Notes under the pieces: generated by a model
Databases searched by the model: none
Seen by the model: the letters and a program-made list of their open reading frames with translations, nothing else
Told to the model about the DNA's origin: nothing
Part shown: in pieces, positions 6,651 through 13,575 of the stretch
Layout of the letters: every line of letters begins with the position of its first letter
Numbering within the stretch: the first letter of the stretch is position 1
Assembly (NCBI GenBank): GCA_013041585.1
Contig: JABEVM010000023.1
Location: forward strand, 1-13,855
Direction of reading: 5' to 3'
From: Chlamydiota bacterium
Lineage (GTDB): Bacteria; Chlamydiota; Chlamydiia; Chlamydiales; Rhabdochlamydiaceae
DNA length: 13,855 bases
Translations under genes and position numbers: made by a program

Positions 6651-8507
6651 ATGAAGTTATTAATGAAAGCGGCGCTACGGACTCGTAAGCACTTGTCGCT
6701 TGTTATCATCACATTTTCGACACTTTTTATTCTCACGATTGCAAACCAGCTTGAGATGTTTGCTCTTGGAGTTCTCTCTAATGTAGGAAGTGATTTCTTT
6801 TCAGAAGCTCCTGTAGAAAAAGTGCAAGAAGTCAGCTCATCTCTTGTCTCAGCTACAAAGTTTGAGGCAAATCCTCTTCAATTTGTAATGAAGTATATCA
6901 AGGAAAATTTTCAGTTTGCAAGTAATCTGAATGCATTGATTTTAATGCTCCTCATGATCGCTATTTTTAAAGCGATTTGGCTTTTTACCAGTAGATATGC
7001 AACACAGCTGCTTGCAATTCGTGTAAGCCGAGACCTTCGCCAGCAATATTTCGAGCATATTCAATCCCTTTCTATGAACTTTTATCAGCAGCACAATATT
7101 GGAAGCTTATCTTCCAGGGTTGTGGGGGATGCAGGGCAAATTGCTTCTTCGATCAACTCATGTCTTACGAATTTTTTCCAAACTCCATTTACTCTTGTCA
7201 CGACATTATGCATGTGTTTTTACCTCTCATGGCAGCTATCTCTTGTGATTTTTATCGGATTCCCTCTCATTGTCCTTCCGATCATCTTTTTAGCTAAAAG
7301 AGTTAAAAGGGTCACAAGGCAGTTGCAAGTCAACCAAGAGAAATTCGCATCGGTCCTCATTGACTTTTTAACCGGGGTACAAACTGTTAAAATGTTTGCA
7401 ATGGAGCTCTTCTCTTTAAAGAAATACAAAGAGCAGAATGATCGTATGGCTGTTTTGGAAGCCAAAACCGCTAAATATGGATTATTAACAAGACCGATTC
7501 TGCACGCGATTACAACAGCATGCCTTGCAATCGTTGTGATCTTTGGTCTTTATACACTAAAAATGACCATCTCCGAACTTTTAGTCTTTTGTGGTCTTCT
7601 GCAGCTTGTTTATGAGCCTATCAAAAAATTTGCTGAAGAAAATTCAAATATTCAAAGGGGAGTGATCGCTGCGGAAAGGATGTTTGATGTACTTCATTTG
7701 AAACCTAGCATTGAAGACCATAAAGATGCCGTAGATCTAGATGGCTTTAAAGACAAGATCGAATTTGATAGAGTATGGTTTCGTTATCAAGGTGAATGGG
7801 TTTTAAAGGATGTAAGCTTTACTGTGCATAAAGGAGAGACTTTAGCAATTGTTGGGCCTACAGGCGCTGGTAAATCGACAATTGTTCACCTGATGCCAAG
7901 GCTTTATGATGTAGAAAGAGGGGAGATCCGTATTGATGGAAAACCTCTGCAAGCCTATACACAAAAGTCTCTCAGAGAAAACATTGCCTTCGTATCTCAA
8001 AAGCCTTTCGTATTTTTGGATACGATCGCTTCTAACATTTCATTTGGACGCAATTTCTCGAAAGAAGATATTGAAAGCGCATCGAAAAGAGCCTACGCAG
8101 ATGAGTTTATCACTCGTATGCCGGAAAAATATAACTCGATGATGGCAGAGGGCGGAAAGAACCTATCTGGCGGACAGCTGCAGCGTTTAGCAATCGCAAG
8201 AGCTCTTGTGAAAAAAGCCCCTATCTTGATCCTGGATGAAGCTACATCTTCGTTAGATGCCCTAAGCGAAAACCACATTAAAGCTGCAATCTCTAATCTA
8301 CATGGAGAGGTAACCCAGCTTTTGATTGCCCACAGACTCTCTACCATTGAGCATGCTGATAAGATCATCTATTTAGAGCGTGGTGAAAAAATCGCCGAAG
8401 GAACCAGAGATGAGCTTTTACAAACATGCGAGCCTTTTAGGCTTACTTGGGAGGCTATGTTCCATTCGGAAAAAACGAGAACTCCTGAAGTTGTCACAGT
8501 TGAGTAG
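6651..8507 (+). CDS. msbA: MsbA-like ABC exporter (fused membrane and ATPase domains)
   Basis: Inner-membrane type I half-transporter, likely a homodimeric lipid flippase of the MsbA type; substrate inferred from family and position only. The membrane domain (about 1-335) has a first span at 15-40, then an unusually long loop of about 50 residues before the next span (about 92-115). The ATPase domain (about 365-600) has Walker A GPTGAGKST (402-410), Q-loop VSQKP, signature LSGGQLQR (505-512), Walker B LILIL-D529-E530 with the D-loop SSLD, and the switch His in IAHRLST. All catalytic residues are present. AGGA (6640-6643) lies seven bases before the ATG. The gene order accA then msbA matches Chlamydia (CT265-CT264). 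Other multidrug-type exporters of the family cannot be excluded. Confidence 0.9.
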   Translation: MKLLMKAALRTRKHLSLVIITFSTLFILTIANQLEMFALGVLSNVGSDFFSEAPVEKVQEVSSSLVSATKFEANPLQFVMKYIKENFQFASNLNALILMLLMIAIFKAIWLFTSRYATQLLAIRVSRDLRQQYFEHIQSLSMNFYQQHNIGSLSSRVVGDAGQIASSINSCLTNFFQTPFTLVTTLCMCFYLSWQLSLVIFIGFPLIVLPIIFLAKRVKRVTRQLQVNQEKFASVLIDFLTGVQTVKMFAMELFSLKKYKEQNDRMAVLEAKTAKYGLLTRPILHAITTACLAIVVIFGLYTLKMTISELLVFCGLLQLVYEPIKKFAEENSNIQRGVIAAERMFDVLHLKPSIEDHKDAVDLDGFKDKIEFDRVWFRYQGEWVLKDVSFTVHKGETLAIVGPTGAGKSTIVHLMPRLYDVERGEIRIDGKPLQAYTQKSLRENIAFVSQKPFVFLDTIASNISFGRNFSKEDIESASKRAYADEFITRMPEKYNSMMAEGGKNLSGGQLQRLAIARALVKKAPILILDEATSSLDALSENHIKAAISNLHGEVTQLLIAHRLSTIEHADKIIYLERGEKIAEGTRDELLQTCEPFRLTWEAMFHSEKTRTPEVVTVE

Positions 8508-8514
8508 TATGCGT

Positions 8515-8546
8515 AAAAAATATGCGAGCTTAGAAAGGCTCGCATA
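8515..8546. terminator. Perfect 9-bp hairpin with U-run on the minus strand
   Basis: TATGCGAGC (8521-8529) pairs with GCTCGCATA (8538-8546) around an 8-base loop. On the minus strand the stem is followed by TTTTTT (A-run at 8515-8520), making a good intrinsic terminator for the minus-strand orphan gene ending at 8626. On the plus strand the tail (GAAAATCTCTTTTA) is poorer, but the hairpin begins 13 bases after the exporter stop and may serve both convergent genes. Confidence 0.7.
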
Positions 8547-8625
8547 GAAAATCTCTTTTACTCACAAGTCGAAGTTTTGCCATTAGAACTATTGATTAAA
8601 GTAGCTAATGCAGACAGAAGTTTTC

Positions 8626-9177
8626 TTAAACTTTTCTAGTATAGTTTTTATAAGCTTCCATAGCTAATTGTCCGGCGCGTATACCTGTAGTAGCAGCTCC
8701 ATAAGGAACGAGAATTGCACTATCTTCTTCGACGTGTCGAAGTGCGAGAAATGTTGCAACCACTAGTTTTAGTTTGGTGTGGAATCTTATAGCTGTTAAA
8801 TCTTCAAAACTTCCTAAGCATGAATCATGAACTTCCCGACCTTTAAATGCCGCAATGAGAACCAGAGGTTTGTTTTCAAAATTAGGTGCTCTGAATTTTT
8901 CTTTATCGTGCTCAAAACAAGCTCCATAGATAAATGAAGCTGTGAAAATAGGCAAGAATACCCGATAAGAGGTGTAGCAGGCATATACAGCAAGGGCTGT
9001 TGTACACATATCTTCTAACCATGACTTATATGCTGTTGGTTTTTTAGGTATACCCCCTTGAGGTGTAAGGTCAATAAATCCCGTTTTGGTGAAATCAATT
9101 TGATCAAGGTTCGTTTGCGGAGGTGGAGGGGCTGTACCCCTATTTATTTTTAAATCTGATCTTGTGCCAGTAGCCAT
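8626..9177 (-). CDS. Orphan protein with a hydrophobic central segment
   Basis: 183 residues, not recognised. The N-terminal 50 residues are polar with a Pro run (APPPPQTN, 16-23) and look disordered. A hydrophobic region at about 57-88 is rich in Ala, Tyr, Phe and Cys (C58, C67, C87) and could form one long span or a short hairpin. The C-terminal half is mixed, with LVLIAAFKG, KLKLVVATFLAL and YGAATTGIRAGQLAMEAY. No cleavable signal peptide is seen. The ATG at 9177 has AGGA (9184-9187) six bases upstream. It is transcribed divergently from the Fur-family gene, with an operator-like palindrome between, and ends in a good terminator, so it is probably expressed alone. An N-terminal disordered part plus a hydrophobic patch resembles some chlamydial secreted inclusion-membrane proteins, but that is only a resemblance. 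Confidence 0.65.
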   Translation of the reverse strand: MATGTRSDLKINRGTAPPPPQTNLDQIDFTKTGFIDLTPQGGIPKKPTAYKSWLEDMCTTALAVYACYTSYRVFLPIFTASFIYGACFEHDKEKFRAPNFENKPLVLIAAFKGREVHDSCLGSFEDLTAIRFHTKLKLVVATFLALRHVEEDSAILVPYGAATTGIRAGQLAMEAYKNYTRKV

Positions 9178-9192
9178 GATATATCCTATATA

Positions 9193-9221
9193 TTAGGTTG
9201 TTTTATTAATGAGAATAAAAT
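9193..9221 (+). promoter_or_regulatory. Possible promoter of the Fur-family gene
   Basis: A -10-like TAAAAT (9216-9221, 5 of 6) is placed 17 bases after a poor -35 TTAGGT (9193-9198). The -10 lies inside the palindrome at 9207-9228, an arrangement that would allow direct repression. Transcription would begin near 9228, about 30 bases before the ATG. Confidence 0.35.
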
Positions 9222-9228
9222 ATCATTA
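9207..9228. promoter_or_regulatory. Fur/PerR-box-like palindromic operator candidate
   Basis: A 22-base imperfect palindrome has perfect outer arms TAATGA (9207-9212) and TCATTA (9223-9228); 8 of 11 symmetric positions pair. The outer arms equal the AATGA...TCATT ends of the E. coli Fur-box consensus, with a centre one base longer than the 19-base consensus. It lies between a Fur-family gene and a divergent orphan gene, where autoregulation is usual. Similarity is visual; binding is inference. Confidence 0.45.
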
Positions 9229-9258
9229 GCGATAAGAGGATTAAGCACAAGGAAAATC

Positions 9259-9627
9259 ATGAAAAGAGAAACAAGGCAGAAACAAGCGATAGCGGAAGTT
9301 TTTTCTATAGAAGAAAGGCCATTATCTATTCAGGAGATACTAGAAGCTGCGAGTAAATTTGCACCCAATTTAAGTTTGGCAACCGTATATAGAAATCTAA
9401 AAATATTGGTTGAACAAGGTGTGATTAAAAGTGTTGAAATTCCGGGTCATGCTTCACGATATGAAAGAGCGGACTTAGAGCAGCACTCTCACTTTTTTTG
9501 TGAAAAATGCGATAAAGTGTTTGATGTTATGTACGATCTATTATCTATTCCAAAAAGACTTGTAGAACAGTTTGAAGTGCAAAGACATAATTGCATCTTA
9601 TATGGGTGCTGCAAAAGCTGTAAGTAA
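9259..9627 (+). CDS. Fur/PerR-family metal- or peroxide-responsive repressor
   Basis: Dimeric winged-helix regulator. Visible: the DNA-recognition part LSLATVYRNLKILVEQGVI (38-56), the family hallmark HSHFFCEKC (76-84), and paired cysteines C81/C84 and C118/C121 that fit the structural Zn(Cys)4 site of Fur/PerR proteins. At 122 residues it is shorter than typical (140-150), mainly at the N-terminus, which begins directly with RETRQKQAI. The N-terminal regulatory histidine found in E. coli Fur (H33) and PerR (H37) is absent; the aligned stretch is ERPLSIQEI. H76, H78 and D89 remain as possible ligands. AAGGAA (9249-9254) lies four bases before the ATG. The stop is 4 bases from the convergent epimerase stop. 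Chlamydiaceae carry a Fur-like iron regulator (DcrA); whether this is its counterpart is open. Confidence 0.88.
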   Translation: MKRETRQKQAIAEVFSIEERPLSIQEILEAASKFAPNLSLATVYRNLKILVEQGVIKSVEIPGHASRYERADLEQHSHFFCEKCDKVFDVMYDLLSIPKRLVEQFEVQRHNCILYGCCKSCK

Positions 9628-9631
9628 TAGG

Positions 9632-10462
9632 TTAGGGAATTTTAATTTGCCTATGTGGGCATTTAAAGATATAGCCAGCTTCTTTTATTTTCTGGTTGCT
9701 CACTTTCTTATTTCCTCCATGATGAGTGGCTAGCGTTTCATCCCACTCTACTTTTTTTAAAGAGTATGTTTCTGCGATTTGATCATACCACTCTTTTCGT
9801 AGAAAATGATCATCATCACTTAGGTTGAAAATGCCTTTGAGTCCATTTTGAAAGACAAAATTGGAAGCTCCAACAATATCATCCAAATGGATCATATTGG
9901 TGTATTTGTTCCCATCTCCAGGAAGTTTTTTTCCTTCTAAGTTTTTAATACGATCTAGAATAGATCTACCTGGTCCATAAATTTCTGAAAGCCTGAAAAT
10001 ACATGCCTTCCATCCATACTGAGAGAGCTTTTGGAGTGTCTTTTCTGTTTCGACTAAAATAGATGCAAGTGGGCGAGTTTCTTCAAGAGAGGAATCTTCT
10101 AGAGCTACACCACCTTGGTTTTCTTTATAAACCGAAGTGCTACTTGTGTAGATGAGCATAGGGGAACAAGGAGTATGAGCAGCTATAGAGAGGATCGACT
10201 GTGCAGTTTTTAGATAGGTGTTTTGGTACTGATCAGGGGAGTCTGCAGCTAAAGTAAGTAGTACTAAATCTTGTGTAGGAAGCACGTTTTGTAAATCTGT
10301 ATAATCTTTCCCATCAAATAGGAGTACTTGTGAGGAGCAGGAGCGTAATGACTCTACGTTTTCTTGATGGCGAGTAGTGACTGTAACGAAGTGCCCATGA
10401 GAAAGAAAGTGCTTTGCAAGCGCTTTCCCTACATAGCCGCAACCGATAATAAGAACTCTCAC
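9632..10462 (-). CDS. NAD(P)-binding epimerase/reductase-like protein (extended SDR, YeeZ type)
   Basis: 276 residues with a Rossmann fold: GCGYVGKAL (7-15) gives the GxGxxG dinucleotide motif, and TVTTRH ends strand 2. YTSSTSVY (105-112) carries the Ser/Thr-rich active-site strand, and FRLSEIYGPGRS and NMIHLDDIV are typical of extended short-chain dehydrogenases. The usual catalytic Tyr-x3-Lys is not found: where it is expected the sequence reads LVETEKTL, as in the poorly characterised YeeZ-like subgroup. Substrate is therefore unknown. The start is GTG at 10462, which overlaps the dnaQ stop as GTGA (10459-10462), with AGAAGG seven bases upstream, so the gene is probably translationally coupled to dnaQ. 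Confidence 0.82.
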   Translation of the reverse strand: MRVLIIGCGYVGKALAKHFLSHGHFVTVTTRHQENVESLRSCSSQVLLFDGKDYTDLQNVLPTQDLVLLTLAADSPDQYQNTYLKTAQSILSIAAHTPCSPMLIYTSSTSVYKENQGGVALEDSSLEETRPLASILVETEKTLQKLSQYGWKACIFRLSEIYGPGRSILDRIKNLEGKKLPGDGNKYTNMIHLDDIVGASNFVFQNGLKGIFNLSDDDHFLRKEWYDQIAETYSLKKVEWDETLATHHGGNKKVSNQKIKEAGYIFKCPHRQIKIP

Positions 10463-11166
10463 GAAGAGACCTTCTCGAGGAGTCCTAAAAGTTCTAAAGC
10501 AGCTTTGAGGTCATTGTTAGAGGCTTTGTCAAAAGCTCCGCTTTCTTTAAGCCAGCGTAAGTAATCTTTTGGAACTTCTTGAAGGGGCTTGCCCTGGTGT
10601 TTTCCAAAAGGCATACGCTCGATCACATTTGGCTTATTTAATAGTTCTAACACTTTTTCGATCGGAAGATCATCGATCATATAGGAAAATACCTGGTGTA
10701 AGACGATCACGTCATCTAAAGCTCTATGAGCATTATTGGCTTCGATCCCATAGGTTTCGCGTAAATACTGCAAAGAATGTTTTGGAAGGTCTGGTCTGTA
10801 CTTACGGGACCATTTTAATGTATCGATATAGGTAAGTTTGGGGATCTCTATGCCGGATCTTTTGAATTCACTTTCTAAAAAAAGCTTGTCAAAAGCATCA
10901 TTATTATGAGCGATCAGGACAAAATTCTCTCCGCAGAATTCAAGAAATTCTTTACCGATTTGTGCAAAAGAGGGGGCATCTGCCACCATTTCATCTGTGA
11001 TATGGTGGATGGCCGAAGCCTCTGGAGGAATAGGAAAACCTGGGTTGATCAGCTTCTCGAAAGATCGGTTATTTAGAGCGTCATAGGCCGCAATCTCGAT
11101 AATTCTGTCTTTATCAGATTTTATACCTGTAGTTTCTGTGTCGTAATAAATTGGGCAAAGTGGCAT
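10459..11166 (-). CDS. dnaQ: DnaQ-like DEDDh 3'-5' exonuclease with C-terminal DUF3820 domain
   Basis: Residues about 1-165 form an epsilon-type exonuclease: ExoI YYDTETTG with D9 and E11, HHITDEMV, ExoII LIAHNNDAFDKLFL, and ExoIII HRALDD with H147 and D152. All DEDDh residues appear present. Residues about 185-230 (MPFGKHQGKPLQEVPKDYLRWL) match the small DUF3820 domain, which is often attached to exonucleases. 235 residues in total. It may proofread as Pol III epsilon or act as an independent nuclease; chlamydial genomes carry more than one dnaQ-like gene (CT261 is one), so its identity as the replicative subunit is not assured. No clear Shine-Dalgarno precedes the ATG at 11166. Confidence 0.92.
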   Translation of the reverse strand: MPLCPIYYDTETTGIKSDKDRIIEIAAYDALNNRSFEKLINPGFPIPPEASAIHHITDEMVADAPSFAQIGKEFLEFCGENFVLIAHNNDAFDKLFLESEFKRSGIEIPKLTYIDTLKWSRKYRPDLPKHSLQYLRETYGIEANNAHRALDDVIVLHQVFSYMIDDLPIEKVLELLNKPNVIERMPFGKHQGKPLQEVPKDYLRWLKESGAFDKASNNDLKAALELLGLLEKVSS

Positions 11167-11296
11167 GATGGTATCGAATGTAAATAGGCTAAGCTTAATT
11201 CTATAGACTATCTGATTATTCGCAAATTGCTTTTTTTCCCATTTGCATATTTTCCTATAGTATGTATCATTTTGTGCGAAAAATAATGAGGTTTTT
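11167..11296. promoter_or_regulatory. Divergent intergenic region, dnaQ versus small lipoprotein
   Basis: Should hold promoters for dnaQ (-) and the small lipoprotein (+). Plus-strand -10-like boxes are TATAGT (11256-11261) and TATCAT (11265-11270). TTGCAT (11243-11248) is 16 bases before the latter but matches only 3 of 6. A short palindrome GCAAATTGC lies at 11222-11230. No assignment is firm. Confidence 0.25.
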
Positions 11297-11458
11297 ATGT
11301 ACTCGAAAATAGTGTGCGTCTTTTGTCTTATCGCTTTTGCTAGTTGTTATCAAATCAACTCCACAGACGACCTGCGTGCAGTTTCTGTAACGAACAATCC
11401 AAACATAGTTCCGGAGAGTGCAAAAATAATACCCGCAGCGAACTTGATGGCGAAGTAG
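11297..11458 (+). CDS. Small putative lipoprotein, 53 residues
   Basis: ATG at 11297, preceded by GAGG (11288-11291) at five bases, and closed by TAG at 11456-11458. The N-terminus MYSKIVCVFCLIAFASC is a short lipoprotein-type signal: a Lys, a hydrophobic core, then a lipobox-like FASC with Cys17 as the candidate lipidated residue (Phe at -3 is off-consensus, where Leu is usual). The mature part would be only 37 residues, polar, with no domain (STDDLRAVSVTNNPNIVPES). It lies between divergent dnaQ and pdhA. Small lipoproteins are common in chlamydial envelopes, but I do not recognise a homologue. Support comes from signal, Shine-Dalgarno and position in an otherwise empty 361-base gap. Confidence 0.6.
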   Translation: MYSKIVCVFCLIAFASCYQINSTDDLRAVSVTNNPNIVPESAKIIPAANLMAK

Positions 11459-11527
11459 AAGAAAATTGATTTATTAACCTTACTAATTTACTTTGATGAA
11501 TAACTAAAATACTCGGCGGATTACCTG

Positions 11528-12550
11528 ATGGAAAAGAAAAAAAATGGTAAATATAACTTCTTTCCTTGCGATCAAGAGGAGGTTCTTCGCTCTCTTGGCA
11601 AAGATAAGCTTCTCTCTATTTTACGATCTATGCTCCTTATTCGCAATTTTGAAGTGCGCGCTGAATCGGCTTATCTACAAGGGAAAATTGGCGGTTTTTT
11701 TCATTCATACATGGGACAAGAAGCAATACAGACTTCGGCTGTAGCCGCAATAGGCCCGAGTAATTGGTGGACAACTTCTTACAGATGCCATGCTCTAGCT
11801 CTTTTACTTGGAGCTACACCGAATGAGCTCATGGCTGAATTATATGGAAAAGTGACTGGAAATGCGAAAGGTCGCGGCGGATCCATGCACTTTTTTACAG
11901 ATAGGATGTTAGGAGGCCATGGAATTGTAGGCGGTCAAATTCCTATCGCGACAGGCGCTGCTTTTACATCTAAATACTTAGATAAAAAGGAACTCTCTCT
12001 TTGCTTTATGGGTGAAGGGGCGGTAGCTCAAGGGAGTTTCCATGAATCACTGAACTTAGCTTCTCTTTGGAGCCTGCCTTGTATTTATGTGATAGAGAAC
12101 AACAAATGGGGCATGGGTACAGGTGTAAATCGGGCCATCTGTGTTGAGCCGATCGCAGAGATGAAAGCACCCGGCTACAATATGAAAAGCTATACCCTAG
12201 ATGGCATGGACTTTTTCAGCTGCTACGCAGGGTTCTCCCATATAGGAAAAGAAGTGTTAAAAACATCAAGACCTGTTCTTGTAGAAGTCATAACAGAACG
12301 TTTTAGAGGGCATTCTATTTCCGACCCAGGACTCTATCGCTCGAAAGATGAACTGAGCACATGTATGCAACAGAATGATCCAATTGCACTTTTCATGAAA
12401 AAACTTGTGCAGCTTAAAATGATCACCGACGAAGAATACCAAGAAATGGATAAGCAAGAAAAAGACAAAGTGCTTGCATCGATGAAATTTGCTGAAGAAA
12501 GCCCTTGGCCAGATCCGATCCTACTTGGCGAAGATGTCTTTGCGCCGTAA
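11528..12550 (+). CDS. pdhA: Pyruvate dehydrogenase E1 component, alpha subunit
   Basis: Thiamine-diphosphate-binding half of the alpha2beta2 E1 that decarboxylates pyruvate and passes the acetyl group to E2 lipoamide. 340 residues. Seen: SYMGQEAIQ, the TSYRCHA region, GRGGSMHFF, and GGHGIVGGQIPIATGAA. The ThDP/Mg motif begins GEGA (162-165; Glu where GDG is classic, a known variant) and ends NN (191-192) after about 27 residues. FRGHSISDPGLYRSKDE near the C-terminus is the region that forms the regulatory loop in the family. The Shine-Dalgarno is weak (GGCGGA, 11515-11520). A TAAAAT at 11505-11510 might be a -10, but no good -35 was seen. It starts the pdhABC operon. Confidence 0.96.
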   Translation: MEKKKNGKYNFFPCDQEEVLRSLGKDKLLSILRSMLLIRNFEVRAESAYLQGKIGGFFHSYMGQEAIQTSAVAAIGPSNWWTTSYRCHALALLLGATPNELMAELYGKVTGNAKGRGGSMHFFTDRMLGGHGIVGGQIPIATGAAFTSKYLDKKELSLCFMGEGAVAQGSFHESLNLASLWSLPCIYVIENNKWGMGTGVNRAICVEPIAEMKAPGYNMKSYTLDGMDFFSCYAGFSHIGKEVLKTSRPVLVEVITERFRGHSISDPGLYRSKDELSTCMQQNDPIALFMKKLVQLKMITDEEYQEMDKQEKDKVLASMKFAEESPWPDPILLGEDVFAP

Positions 12551-12577
12551 TAAATTTAGATAAAAGGAGACCCTATA

Positions 12578-13558
12578 ATGGCCACTCAGATTGTAGAAAT
12601 GCGTGAGGCAATCAGGCAAGCAATCGATGAAGAAATGCAGCGCGATCCTACAGTATTTGTAATGGGGGAAGAAGTTGCTGAATATAATGGCGCTTACAAA
12701 GTCACAAAAGGTATGCTGGATAAATGGGGCCCAAAGAGAGTAGTTGATACCCCGATCTCCGAGCTAGGGTTTGCGGGACTGGCCGTTGGAGCTGCGATGA
12801 CAGGTCTTAGACCCGTTGTAGAGTTTATGAGCTTTAACTTCTCCTTTGTGGGAGCCGATCAGATCATCTCCAATGCAATCAAAATGTACTATATGTCGGG
12901 AAGCAGGTTTTCTGTTCCCATTGTTTTCCGTGGGCCAAATGGAGCTGCAGCGCAAGTATCATCTCAGCACTCTCACTGCGTGGAAGCTATCTATTCTAAT
13001 CTTCCAGGACTCATCATCATAGCTGCAAGCAACCCTTACGATGCAAAGGGCCTTCTTAAATCAGCGATTCGTAATAATAACCCTGTGCTCTTTTTAGAAA
13101 ATGAACTCGATTATGGACTAAAAGGAGAAATCCCTACTGAAGAGTATCTAGTTCCTATCGGAAAAGCTAAAGTGGTCTTAGAAGGTATGCATGTAACCTT
13201 GGTTACACATAGCCGTATGGTAAATTTGTGCAAAGCTGCAGCAGAAGAGCTTGCTAAAAAGGGAATCAAAGTTGAACTCATCGACCTTCGGACCATTAAA
13301 CCACTTGATATTGCAACCGTTGCGAATTCTGTTCGAAAAACACATTTTTGCGTCCTCGTTGAAGAAGGACATATTTTCGGTGGTATTGCTGCAGAAGTTG
13401 GCTTCCAAATTAACGAACATTGTTTTGGATTTTTGGATGCACCTATGAAAAGAGTTTGCCAAGGTGAGACACCTATGCCATACTCAAAGACTTTGGAAAA
13501 GCAAACGATGCCGACCAAAGAAAAAATTATTCAAGCTATAGAAGAAGTTTTATCTTAA
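12578..13558 (+). CDS. pdhB: Pyruvate dehydrogenase E1 component, beta subunit
   Basis: Beta half of the E1 heterotetramer. 326 residues, the usual length. Seen: MREAIRQAIDEEMQRDPTVFVMGEEVAEYNGAYKVTKGM (in order, with the conserved GEEVAEYNGAYK cofactor-side motif), DTPISELGFAGLAVGAAMTG, FMSFNF, and FRGPNGAAAQVSSQHS with the active-site-region His. The C-terminal transketolase-type domain has ELIDLRTIKPLD and VEEGHIFGGIAAEV. AGGAGA (12565-12570) is seven bases before the ATG. It lies 27 bases after pdhA and 17 before pdhC, a tight operon. Confidence 0.97.
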   Translation: MATQIVEMREAIRQAIDEEMQRDPTVFVMGEEVAEYNGAYKVTKGMLDKWGPKRVVDTPISELGFAGLAVGAAMTGLRPVVEFMSFNFSFVGADQIISNAIKMYYMSGSRFSVPIVFRGPNGAAAQVSSQHSHCVEAIYSNLPGLIIIAASNPYDAKGLLKSAIRNNNPVLFLENELDYGLKGEIPTEEYLVPIGKAKVVLEGMHVTLVTHSRMVNLCKAAAEELAKKGIKVELIDLRTIKPLDIATVANSVRKTHFCVLVEEGHIFGGIAAEVGFQINEHCFGFLDAPMKRVCQGETPMPYSKTLEKQTMPTKEKIIQAIEEVLS

Positions 13559-13575
13559 ACAGGAGCGGTTTTTTT

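Noticed and set aside
13111..13518. 135-codon minus-strand ORF inside pdhB
   Set aside because: It lies antisense to a strongly conserved E1 beta gene, with no family features; a shadow frame.
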